Origin: Spironucleus salmonicida
Taxonomy: Eukaryota > Fornicata > Diplomonadida > Hexamitidae
Direction of reading: 5' to 3'
Assembly: GCA_000497125.2 (NCBI GenBank)
Contig: CM035319.1
Location: 248,001 to 312,000, forward strand
DNA length: 64,000 nt
Part shown: piece by piece, positions 34,004 to 45,800 of the stretch
How the letters are laid out: each line of letters starts with the position of its first letter
Position numbering within the stretch: position 1 is the first letter of the stretch
The notes under the pieces: model-generated
What the model saw: the letters and a program-made list of their open reading frames with translations, nothing else
Told to the model about the DNA's origin: nothing
The model's database searches: none
Position numbers and translations under genes: made by a program

Positions 34004-34876
34004 TCATTCTTATTCAACGTGTGTACTAAAATTATCACTTACAGTATATTCGCTCATATAAATTGCACTACCTTTCCTACTATGTGAAACTAATTTTTTT
34101 ATATGATTAAAATCATCTTTTGTCAAAATTTCACATTTATCTGCTACAAAATCAAGCCCTGATGCATTTACTCTAGTTAACTTTTACGTAAGAAAGTGTT
34201 ATGCATCTAGTGTCATTTTTTCAACTAAATTATATACTTCGGAATCTGGATGAATATAATCTAAGGCCATCATTTGATCAGAATCCTAATATAATATCAT
34301 TTCATGTACGTGTTTCTCGAATAAATCAATCTGTGACTTTTCCAATAACTTTTATAAAACATCCTTTCTACCTGTTTTTGCAGCTAAAATAGCTGCATTA
34401 GAATCGCTTCTGACGTTTCCTAAAATTTCTGAATCTATATATGCATCTGATGTAAGAATTTTCAAGTCATCTCCTAGGTTATATGCAAAATTATAAATTC
34501 GACTTTCTGTCGGAAATTATCCCAAAAGAAGACCTATAAGGCCTTTCATGGTGCAGTACTAGATTATTTACTTTGTTACTTTTTTTGAACCACAAACTGA
34601 TGAAAAAAGTATTGCGTGACTACCAACTGGGAAAGTAAATGATTTTTCTGGTAAGTTAGTAACATTTATAGTTATTTCTTTTGATGAAGGTATATAAATT
34701 TCAGATTCTAGCAAAAATTCTGCGGATTCATAAGAATTATTAATGCAACAATAAAGTAGTGCTGTCAGACCTTCTTCGGATATAGTCGATACATATCTAC
34801 TCAATTATTTTTTAATAATCAGAAATTTGTCCCTTTTAGCTGAATCGAACCATCGCTTTTATTTTAACCTTTTCAT
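34004..34876 (-). CDS. Ankyrin-repeat-like protein, 290 residues
   Basis: A 290-residue frame starting MKRLKQKRWFDSAKRDKF. Residues about 30-180 contain ankyrin-like helix pairs: EEGLTALLYCCINNSYESAE followed by FLLES, SHAILFSSVCGSKKVTKQII, and SNAAILAAKTGRKDVLQKLL, which keeps the usual A-x-x-A-A-x-x-G-x-x-x-V-x-x-L-L pattern. These repeats are divergent and few. The C-terminal third is helical and unrecognised. Ankyrin proteins are abundant in diplomonads; the partner is unknown. Its stop is only 3 bp from the stop of the convergent LRR gene. Confidence 0.75.
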
Positions 34877-35005
34877 TTAGTTAAAATAATATAGATTAAA
34901 TTTATATAATATAATATATTAACATTTAATTAATAGTTCACTGTCATTAATGAGCGTATACTTTTTGTTTCTAAATAATATATACTTTCGATATCAATCC
35001 TATTC

Positions 35006-36472
35006 TCACTAAAATCTACATTATGATTACTACAAACTAGCCAAAACATACACAGTAGACTATGAGTTAACCGATTATCCTTAAATACTGATTCCTGTAA
35101 ATGTACTTGCTATAATATTAATGCTTTATTCTACTATGTAATTTTAATTCGCGGAATTACCAAAACTAGTTGCAAATAGGCTTGTATCGACATTTAATTC
35201 ACCCGAAATGAGTACCCTCTATGCCGTCAAACTAGTTGTTGTTAAATCACCTGTCGTTGTTACATTACCAATTAAGCATTACTAATTGGCGGTGATTGAA
35301 GTACTAGAAAGTAACTTTTTAATATTTAAACTTTATGCTTTAAACGCACCGTTTACTGTCATTTATTGGGCTTTTATTTCTAATTGCTAAGTAGATCGAA
35401 TTTCCCCATTTGTCAAACTCAAAACTGCATTATTTACTCCTTGTTAAATAATTCTAGGTAGTATACAAACAGTATTATCAATGCGCCCTGTATTCCCAAT
35501 TGTAACTGCAATACTATTAAAACTTTAACACGTTAAATTATTAATAATTGATGCACCTGTTACAGTTAAAATATCGGTTTTTAATTCGTTTAAAGTGAGT
35601 TTATTTATTGTCAAACCTGAGAAAACAGATGAATTTACAGTAGCAGTCCCTGCAATTTCTACTGCTGCAACGTTGGTATTATTCAGTAAATCCAGAGATT
35701 ATGCCATTTAAACTGTAGAAAAGACTAGTTGAGTAAAATTAATGTTCAATGGTGAATTTGCAGATATTTCAGAAGGGAATCGAATATCGCTCCCAGTTAA
35801 AGCATTCATAACAGAATTAGTGATAGTAAGACCTGAAATAAAAGTATTTCCAGTGTTTGTATATGTTTATGTAACTTTAGTCTGCTATACTGCGGTGAGC
35901 TAAGTCGAAACCAGTGAATTTGAAGTGAAAGATTAAAACTACCCTGAACTTATGGTTGTCTATTGAGAATTTAAATTATTAACTATAGATGATTATGTAA
36001 ATGTGGCTGATGCAGAAGCAGCTTATTGAGAAATTGTTTTGGATGTTTTCAGGTTGCTAGATGTAAGTTAAGGGATAATACCTTGCTAGTTAAAGACTTC
36101 AAATGTGGTAGTTTATGAGACAATTGTTGATTAGGTAGATATATTTTAAATATTTAAAACATCTGCTGTAGCTGTTGTATAAGTAAATTTGTTTATAATT
36201 GGTGGAGTTGGAAGAATAGCATTTGTTGAGTTTAGAAGTTCACCACTTCCTATATTCGCTTAAAGTGATGATCCTGTAAGGCCTTATGGTGCTCTTAATT
36301 TTAAAGATGGGGCAAAATTAGCTTCGAAACCATTTTTAACAATAAGATTATTAAAAATTACTGTTTCCGCCATTAACCTAGAGTAAATAATAAAAGTCCA
36401 TGTTAATGATATAATTAATCCTAGGCCTAGTGATACTAGTAAACCAGTAAGAATTTTTTATTATTTATCCAT
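35006..36472 (-). CDS. Signal-anchored, Thr/Ser/Asn-rich beta-repeat protein A, 488 residues
   Basis: A type II membrane protein: short N-terminus (MDKQQK), one hydrophobic helix at residues about 7-30 (ILTGLLVSLGLGLIISLTWT), then a long ectodomain of Thr, Ser, Asn, Ile and Val with almost no charge. The ectodomain repeats short strand-like units (TNTGNTFISGLTITNSVM, TVNSSVFSGLTINKLTL, NVTTTGDLTTTSLTAQRVL), as in beta-helix or beta-solenoid stalks. It ends with a Cys near the terminus (SQCRFQ). It is homologous to the divergent neighbour at 36648-38117, sharing FNNLIxKN after the membrane helix and KFxYTTATA later. A cell-surface or secretory-vesicle role is likely by topology; no known family was recognised. 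Confidence 0.82.
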
Positions 36473-36647
36473 TTGTACGAAAAATTTGACTGAATTATCT
36501 TATTATATATTTATTATTAAATATCTAAAAATAAGTTAAATAATTTTCAGTATTTTTAATTTACCTGACTAATTGACCCTTTAAAATTTTAGAATAAATA
36601 AAGTAGTATATATATGTTATATTTTATAAACTTCAACTTTTCCAAAA

Positions 36648-38117
36648 ATGCTAGATCGTTCAATCATTATCGCAATAATCATATTGATCTCTTTCATATT
36701 ATCAATCGTTATTATGATATGGACTATAATATTATATAATACACTAACTGCGTCAACAGTAGTATTTAATAATCTTATCATAAAAAATTAACTTACTTCT
36801 AATTTTTAGCCAACTACACTACTTCGTGCTGTATCTGGAAATTCACTTTTTGCTCAAATAGCACATGGTGAAAGATTGTAAACGTCTAATCCTTCTTTTG
36901 GTAATTTACCTACTGTAAAAAAATTTAGTTATACTACTGCAACAGCACCTAATTTAAATATCAATAAACTCTCAGTGAACAATACTATTGTTTAGATATA
37001 AACACAGATAGCATAATTTGTTTAATAGGGGACAATTCCCAGTCTAACGTGTAATAGTTTAACTATTAAAAATGGATAGGCTGGTGTTTTAACTACACAA
37101 CGATTCGCGAGTACTAATGCATTAGTCGGAGATCTTACAGGCGGTTAATTAATTTCTGGAAAATCTGTTATAGGTGAGCTTATTTCTACTGTTAGTACAG
37201 CAAATTCAGGAACAAATACCTAACTAACTTCTGTATAGGGGATTTATTCGCATAATGGTAATATACTAAGTATTGGTGGACTTAGAGTATAAAATTCACA
37301 GTTAACTTTTAATTCTGGTAGTACGTTCACTGCTCCTAGTTAATTCACTTCAACTAATAATTTAAATGTTAATTTTACTAGTATGACTATAGTTGGTCCT
37401 AATAGAATTAACATAAACACAAATTTAATTCTTTTAAATAATACATAAAACGTAGACTTAACAGTAGCAGGAGAAGGTATAGTAGATATGGGATAAATTT
37501 AGGGAATGACAATAAGTGCATTAGTAGTAAACACGTTAACATGTGATAGTTTAACGGTTAATGTTAATAGTAATATTTAAAATATGACGACAACTGCATC
37601 TTTTTCTACTGTCAGTTACACTAATGGATAAACTATAATAGATACTATAAAATTTTAAACTTAAAGGTTAAATTTAAAAGATGGAACTGGGAATACAGTT
37701 TTAACCTCTAACAGTATTGTATCTGCATAAGGTTTCACAATAAGGTCTAGTTTAAATTTAAATATTGCTGGAAATATGGTATGCTAAGCCGTTTCTTATT
37801 CAAACCTAATTTTCTCTACAAGTATTAATGTCGCAGGCGATGCATAGTTTACATAAAGTAATGGAAATTTTATTATATCTTAAACGTTAAATTCATTAAC
37901 ATCACAAATAACTGATACACTAAATATTGCAGGAACTTTGACAGTCGACAGAGTATTATAACCAGGCGGATAACCACTTATTTCCCCTTAAAATATAATT
38001 GTTTCAGGAACTCCGATACAGGGTGCTGGAATGACAGTTGGTAACGTATTCTCTGATACAATCCTCTTTTCAAAAGCAAATCTAAATAACAATTTGTGCA
38101 GAAATACCATGCAGTGA
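36648..38117 (+). CDS. Signal-anchored, Thr/Ser/Asn-rich beta-repeat protein B, 489 residues
   Basis: Paralogue of the head-to-head neighbour. The N-terminus MLDRS precedes a membrane helix (about residues 5-29, IIIAIILISFILSIVIMIWT). The ectodomain is of the same low-charge type, with repeated units such as NALVGDLTGGQLISGKSVIG, SLNLNIAGNMVCQAVSYS and TLNIAGTLTVDRVL. Shared with protein A are TVVFNNLIIKNQ after the helix, KFSYTTATA at about 110, a QQGTIPSLT-like block, and a terminal Cys (NNNLCRNTMQ). The two proteins differ by only one residue in length. The 175 bp between their starts presumably acts as a shared promoter. Function unknown; a surface coat or adhesin pair is a reasonable guess. 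Confidence 0.82.
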
Positions 38118-38506
38118 GTTTAATTTGCACTAAACTATGTTGAATATTATTTTATGGATTTTAGTCGTAAGTATTTTTAGAGTAAAATAGGTAAATTTAA
38201 AGAGTTTATCTACTTTTAAAACCGATTTATTAACCTCAATTTTCTACTTTAAATTTTATTTTATAAAGAATAAAATTAATTTGATTAAACATAACAATAG
38301 AAAATAGAAGCTGAGTAATATTAAGAATATATATCATGGTTCAGCGCTATAAATTTATCTATAAACATACCTTGGTGATTATTAACAATATTTATTAAGT
38401 ATCAAAATATTTATCATGCTCTTGTATAATTTAGTTCTTTGTATAGAAATGAGGCACGTATAATATAGATATAATAATATATAAAAGGATTTTTGATATT
38501 ATAAAA
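38118..38506. other. AT-rich spacer, no gene seen
   Basis: About 390 bases between protein B and the GrpE-like gene. It is AT-rich with a few short open frames and a run like taatatagatataataatatataaaagg just before the GrpE start, which may be promoter. No RNA gene or repeat recognised. Confidence 0.45.
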
Positions 38507-38845
38507 ATGTCCTTAGAAGAAAATATTTTGAAACTTGAATTTTAAACAACTCTAATATCTTCACTCCAAACTTAAAAAATAGAACTTATTAAAAGTTTCT
38601 TGCCATTAATCGACGCATGCAAATCAAATAAATCTCTCTATGAACTTGCTAATAATACCCTAATATCATTGAATGTTCAAACACCATAGATACATTTTTT
38701 TGATCCTAAAGTTCATTTTATTAGCTCAGTTAAAAATATATAGAAAAAGGAAGAGGGAGAAATACTAAAAGTTATTAAAAATGGTTATTATTTAGGAGAC
38801 GATATAATACGCTACGCATAAGTGATAGTAAATTAAAAAGAGTGA
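38507..38845 (+). CDS. Short GrpE-like nucleotide exchange factor
   Basis: Cochaperone that releases ADP from Hsp70 (DnaK/mtHsp70); in anaerobic protists it works in mitochondrion-related organelles. The 112-residue product matches the C-terminal half of GrpE: a helix (LIKSFLPLIDACKSNKSL), then the beta domain with FFDPKVHF and the hallmark VIKNGYYLGDDIIRYAQVIV at the end. Usual GrpE proteins are about 190-220 residues, so the long N-terminal coiled coil is very short here. No clear targeting presequence is visible (MSLEENILKLEFQTTL). No other ATG lies upstream in frame. It is convergent with the 1287-residue gene, 4 bp apart. Confidence 0.78.
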
Positions 38846-38849
38846 TGAA

Positions 38850-41800
38850 TCACTATTTGACAATAAACTGAACTGTATCTTCCTCAATTACACAGTTAAT
38901 GATAAGTTTCTTCGAGAATAGGTTTTTACTAAGACTACCTGATTATCTATACTTAAAATATCCAAAATAATCATCGTTTTTCTATATATCTAAACTCCTG
39001 AGTCTAAATTAATGTATAGAATTTGATGGATGATTTGAAAATGTTATACAAAATTTACCGTCAGCTTCTGTTGTAGAAACAAACACAAAATTTTCTGATG
39101 GAATGAATCGCTTTTTAATGATTATAGATGAAAACAACGCATTTCCCTACTCAGGTATTATCGGAATAATCAATAAATCTGGTATTCCTGCACGAATAAA
39201 AATAAGTTTATCAGAATTTAATGAAATAGCAAAGATAAATTTATCTTTGATCTCAAACGATCTAATTAAATCAAAATTAGAATTATCATTAACTATAATT
39301 GAAGATTTTTGATAATCCATGTAGTCAAAAATACTAATTTGCCCAATTATAGAAGAAAAGTAAATCATTGAATGATTTTATAGATTAATTGATTATATTT
39401 TATCGCAAACACGAGAAACTACTGACACTATTTTTAATAAATCATGAACAAGCTGTTTTGACCCTTTTGTTTAAATATATGTTTAAAAGATTTATTTTGA
39501 AATAGGCAGTGTTTATTCTAAGATTATGCTACCAAATTGCTGCAATACACCAGGATAATTAAATTTAAGAAAAATAAAATATTTGTGAATGGAGTCAAAG
39601 CAACCAGAATTTTAATTTTTATTAATTAAATCGATAAAAACATTTATAAAACATTCTCTCCTAGTTTTTAAGAAAAATTATGTAACTTATTCATACGTAT
39701 ATGTTCTAAGATTTTCGTTTTCAAAATATGTGGAAAACTTAATTAAAGACTATATTATTTATATTATGTATTCAGAATCATCTATACTACCTGCATTGTT
39801 TAGAATTTCTTGACAATTTTCAAAACCAAATATGCTAGTTAAAAAGAAAAGATTATAAGATAAACTATGTAATAATAACCCTAAAGGTAAGAAATGACCT
39901 GTTGGTACGTTTGGTACATTCATAGCCTCATTATATTATTCAAATCTCATTATAATTTACTTAATTACTAATTTAAGACTATTTATTGCCTTTTGGGAAT
40001 CTCTAGATAATTCTTTTGACCCTCTGCCAGCCAAACTCACACTCTATCTTAAACTTGTTACACCTTCTAGCTCATCATAATTAGCTCCAATAAGTATAGA
40101 GCAAACCGGTTATGCTAAAGATTCTAAAATTACAATATATACTGGTATTTCATTTAATCTCTTTGCTTATACTTTTAGTATTAAATCTTATGTTTCTAAA
40201 ACTACATGTGAAATATATGAATCCAGAATTGAATGTTATATATACCAATCCGAAGCAATTTATTAATATAATCTAAGTATTGCAAAACAAGAATACTTAA
40301 TATGAATAGCAGATTCTAACATATAGTCATAAATATTATATAGAGATAAAAAATTATTGTTAGATTAAAAATACGCTTTAAATGCATCTTCTAAAATTTT
40401 AAATGATTCATCATTTATTTAATATTATGATGTCTAAAATTCATGCAAGAATGAAAATATAGTAAATATAGAGATAAATGATATTGTGAATAGATAATTC
40501 TCTTTTGATGAATAACATGGCTAATCAATAGAAAATGATATTAAAAACTATTCAAAGTCAAAATCTAATGATGTATTAAATGTTTAGTTAATTAATGTCA
40601 TGAAATTAGTAATCTCAGGAATATTTTACATATTTTAAGTAATATAAGTTATAACAGGCAAAATTCTTATACAAAATTATTGAATCATAAACTAGGCTTT
40701 TATATCGATTCTAAGATCAATTTTATCACAAAATATACTTTATAATTAGTATGAAAATATTTATGAATTTTCGTATCTAGAAAAATGAATAGTACGGAAC
40801 AATGAATGATCTAATAGTTATATTGTATCATATTATAAAAACTTAGATCTTAAATCCCAAAAATCTGGAAGGTCAATCTTTTTATTTAAAACTGGTTTAT
40901 ATTCTAGCTATGAAAGTTGGATTACTGATACTGAACTAGTTTATTATTCAGTTGTTGATTTAGTAGACGCCACTAAGCTTGTTTATGATGGTTCATAATT
41001 GGAAACAGACGCTCGTATATGAGTTTAAGGTTCGACATTGAATGTTTTGTTACATTCATCCATATATTATTCTAATCTCGCCAACATTTTCTTTAATTTT
41101 AATTAAAAAATATTTTTATGCTATACATAATACTCCTATGCATTTCCTTTACGACTTGTTACTTGTTGACTTTTTCTTTAAATATCGATAAGGGATAATG
41201 GGTCCTAATTTTCATATTAAATAAATACTTATTAAGCATTATATAAATAGCATTACTATTCGATATCCTTATTTAACGGATAATCAATAGTAAAAGAGCT
41301 TGTTTATGCGTAAATCATTAGCATCTCTGTGAATTATTAAAAAATAAACTGACTAGGCTCCAAAACTTCTAAATACCCTTATTACTATGACTCTAGATAT
41401 ACAATACTACCATTTTTATTTTAATCCAGTGCGTAAATCATATCATCTTATGGTAAAACTAAACAAAATTCAAATTATGATATAGGATTAATACATTAAA
41501 GTATATCTTTTGTTAAATTTTAAATATAGATAGTATTATAGTCAGTAATAACAGTACAATAAACAGACTTCTATTAGAAAACTACGACAGAACGTGGCTT
41601 ACCAAAAACGTAAAAATTAAAGATAAGTTCAATTTACGATATTTCATTATATATTTTATATATACTAATTATGCTTTCATCATCGTTATTAGAATATGTT
41701 GAAAATGCTAAATAGATACAATCAACAGATGATGATAAACACAAATTCTCAATCGGCTAAGTTGTAATCTTAAGCGATTTAAATTTTGCAATATTCAAAA

Positions 41801-42713
41801 TTTCTAGCTGCGATTCTTTAAAATTATATATTATAATAAGAGGTGTCATAGAAAATAGGTTAAGTGATGTATAGTGCATAGTTTTAATATGGGATAGTAT
41901 GATTCTATCTGCATATTTTTCATCTCCGCCAGATGAATAATCAATATTGGGTGTAAATTTAAGATTATCTAAATCTAAATATATTAAATCCTGTGAAGAT
42001 AACATTAACTATTTATTATTTTATTAAATAGATTCTAAACTTAATTTCAGATCATAAATATAACATGATTTATCTGACAAAAATAAATTAAACTTATTAT
42101 CTAAAAATTAAACACTAACTATTTTATACTTAGAAATTTCAATCTTATTTTCAAGTTATAACTAAAAATCGTATTATTCAATCATATTCTACCGGAAGAA
42201 ATATAACTTTTGCTGAAGACAAAAGAAATCTATAATATCTTCATTGAAAATAAGTTCTTTACTTAAAACAAATTACTAAAATTAAATAACATAGAATTAT
42301 TATTTGTTTATTAACATTCCAACAAATTCTTCATTTAGTTTAAAATATTATGAGGTAATTATATCATTTTTTGCTTGTATTTATAAAATCTCGCCAAAAA
42401 TATCAATAAAAACTATTTAATTTACCTTTGAAGCAATAAGTTGAGAATCATTTACCTAAAATACATTTATATACTAATCAAAGTTGATAAAATTAACATT
42501 CTTTTTTGTGAAATTATATACAAAAATTCCAGAATAGGTTTAAATAAAGATGTTTTATGTCTCATAAGGTGGTAATATAATTTTGGTACTAGAGTTAATT
42601 CTGATTTGGTCATAAAATTGATTTTATTTCGTAATATAAAGATGAGTGTCATAAATATATACAATATAATCTTATGTAGGGATAACATTAACTAAATTCT
42701 TTTGATACATCAT
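38850..42713 (-). CDS. Large unrecognised protein, possible beta-propeller plus alpha-solenoid, 1287 residues
   Basis: One uninterrupted frame of 1287 residues from ATG 42713 (a second ATG follows directly) to TGA 38852-38850. The first 560 residues alternate short hydrophobic strands and polar turns (FIQTYSGIFVYNF, QIVFIDIFGEIL, SCYIYDLKLSLES, IIIYNFKESQLEIL), as in a divergent WD-type propeller. A Ser/Thr/Gln-rich linker lies around 590-650. The rest is helical with Ile/Phe/Leu-rich helices and one Arg/Ser loop (SLRQSVSLAGRGSKELSRDS). This layout occurs in nucleoporins, coat proteins and tethering factors, but no family signature was found. It starts 93 bp from the divergent giant gene. Confidence 0.8.
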
Positions 42714-42806
42714 GGAGTGAATTTAATGAACAGTTATATCTACCATTTTGATTAATGGAGTGGTTTATAATATATTTATTTATCATAATAAAAAGTTAAT
42801 TTTTTA

Positions 42807-45800
42807 ATGAGCAGAAGACAACTAGTTATTACAAACTAAGTGGGTAACGCTTTAATAGCATTACTTAGCTAAGAAATATTATATGAAAATACTGAAAATG
42901 CATAGTTAATTGAAGTATTTCTTTCAACTCCCAGAATAAAGTTTCTTTACTTTGCTTTACCAGGATTTTTCACTTTACAATATCAAAGTAATGGATCAGT
43001 AGCTATAAAACCACAAGTAGATTTATACTAAACTAAGCTTCCTTTAGAATCTATATCATTTTTACTTATTAACAGTTAATTAAAAAATATGATTTTATAA
43101 AACTATTTTTAATTTAATTCGTTTTAGAAGGATGCATTCTTACCATTAAATAAAGCATTTGGGACATATTTTAGAAATGAAAACACTTAGCTTCCTTAAC
43201 TTACAGAAAATTAGTTGGCTTAAATATAAAAAACTGATTGCTAACCAGCCCACTTTGTATTTTTAGAAGAACTTCTTTATATATAAATTCAGGCTATGAG
43301 ATAGGTTATAAATTTTGGATTATAATAAAATTATCAGCCGATTTATTCTTAAATATAAACTGAAGAAGAAATACTAATTAACAATTAGTAGCCATTATCT
43401 CCAGTTGCTGTTCTATTTTATCGATTTTATTAAAACAAAAACTATAGCTATTCTACCATTGGTATGGAAACATTATTATATTTAACCCAATAAAATGGTT
43501 TATTTAGATATTTATAAAATCTAGTTATACATGAAGGTAATCTTCTCAATCTGTAGTCGTTTAATCCATAAATTTTGCAAATTTTAAGGAAAAGAAAGTC
43601 ATTAGCAGTAGGACAATATGATATAGTATCATTTAATGTTAATATAAGGATTAAGTTTATATAAAATTTAATAAAATTATTCAAACCTTCTTATCCACTT
43701 TTATGCAGATTTATTAATATGTCTTTTTCAAGCTTCAAACCAAAATACGAGCCTTTAATTAAAAACAATCAACACTAAAGGAAACTGTCATGGCAAACAG
43801 CTTAAATCCTTTTTGATATTGTTAATAAAATAAGCTAAAATATTAACTTTGATAAATCATTAACTCAATAAGAATTATACGATTAATAAAAAATAATCTC
43901 TTTCATATTACCTGCATTTTATAATGAGATTATATTAGCTACTAAAAATTATATGGAACTTGATAGCTAAGCAATCATAGACCCATAGAACTATACAATC
44001 AGATTGACGATGATTATAGATTTCTATAAAAATATGTACAAACTTACATAGTAAGAGATATTTGAAGGATATTTAAGAAAAGCTGGAAATGTATTATATT
44101 TAATATAGTAATTATATAATTATTAAAATCTTTTACAGGTTATCCAAGATGAATTTTTGCCATTTTCAGTATAACTGAAAGATGATATAGAAAACTCTAT
44201 TCTAGAGTTAAATAGTTTATGTATCAATAAATAAACTACATCATTCCTCACACTAGTTTCTGATAATATTTTACATGTTGTTAAGGAAGGAAAATAAATT
44301 GTATAGTACACACAGGAAGATAACCTATTAGTACCATATACAGATCAGCATATTATCGATGAACATTATCATGTAGCAGCATTATTCCATCTCAAATGTT
44401 AAATCATAACGGAAAAATTATCAGATCTAGAAATAAATATTACCAGTCATTTATTAGATGGATTTTAAACAATTGATTCAATTATTGAATTTTTATAGGT
44501 ATTCATCAAAGTCTCATATTTATTTACAAGTAAACCTGTTATTCTTTAGTTATCAAGAGTTTTTGATAATTACTTAATATTTGTTGTTAAATTTTTTGAT
44601 ACAATACCTACATCCATTAATGAATTAGAATACTAATAAACACAGATATGCAATATTGCAAAGTTTATTAATAAGTTGAGTATTAACTTATTATAATCTA
44701 TGTTATAATTAGAAGAGAATTGTTATTTTATATAAATATCTAAAGATACATAGTTTTAGACATTATTAACATTAGCAAAATTAATTACATAAAGGTTTCA
44801 CGAATATTTATAAGAAGACTTAACATTAACTTCTATAAAGTTGCATTCTATTTGCCCACATCTTAACTGGTTTATTATATAGTTTGAATAGTATTTAAGC
44901 AAGTCAACAGAATTAAAATCAAATTTAATAAGATTAAAAGAAGATTACCTGAAAGAGAAAGCAATTTATTTCTTAGAAAAAATTAATTAATCCGTATTTG
45001 ATGTTATCACCTAGGATTTAATTACGTTTATCGATTTAAATGGATTAATAAATTATCTTATTGAATTAGATAATTTTATTATATATTCTCATTAACAATA
45101 ATAATAAATAGAATTAGAAAGTTACGGAAATTTTGGTCTTTACCCTCCAGTAAACTGTTTTGTGCCTGATATTGCAATATCCCTTAAAACATAAGTTTAA
45201 AAATTTAATATTATTTATAATTATAAGTAGTTAACTTTTATTTATAAATCACGATTGAATTTATAGATTGACAACCTATTTTAAGTTGCTGAATCTAGTA
45301 AATTTTTAACTTGGACAATGAATTTATAACTAAAAGAATTTTCGAACAAAAGTGCTTTTATGCTTAGTAATTCTTTAATGAGCAACTAGTTATTTTTTGA
45401 GGTTATTGGTGAATGCACAGAAATGATAGATCAGTTTTATTTGGAAAATGAGTTTAACTAAAAAGATTTAGAATAATATTTATAATATGATGACGACTTT
45501 TTATAGTTACTTAAAGATACTATCATAGCAAATAAATCCTTTTTAATGTTTCCAGTTGAATCTTTCGATTTGGAATTGTAAAATTATTTTAAAATAGGTT
45601 GTTTTTGTTATGATTAAGGTTTAAAAACTCAACCTCCTAATTTAGAAAAGAAATCAAAAAACTTCAGAAAAGTTTCATCATAATTACAGAATAAAGAAAT
45701 ATTTAGAATTATAGAGCATACTATACTTAAATGTAAAAATTATTTAAATGAACTTATATGCAATATTTAAAATAAAATAATTACTAGTTTATCCGAAATA

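Noticed and set aside
34835-34860. A tRNA B-box-like ggttcgattc on the minus strand.
   Set aside because: The flanking bases do not pair as a T stem, no A box lies at the right distance, and the sequence is inside the ankyrin-like gene.
39103-39312. Short plus-strand frames inside the 1287-residue gene.
   Set aside because: They are antisense shadows of a continuous minus-strand frame.
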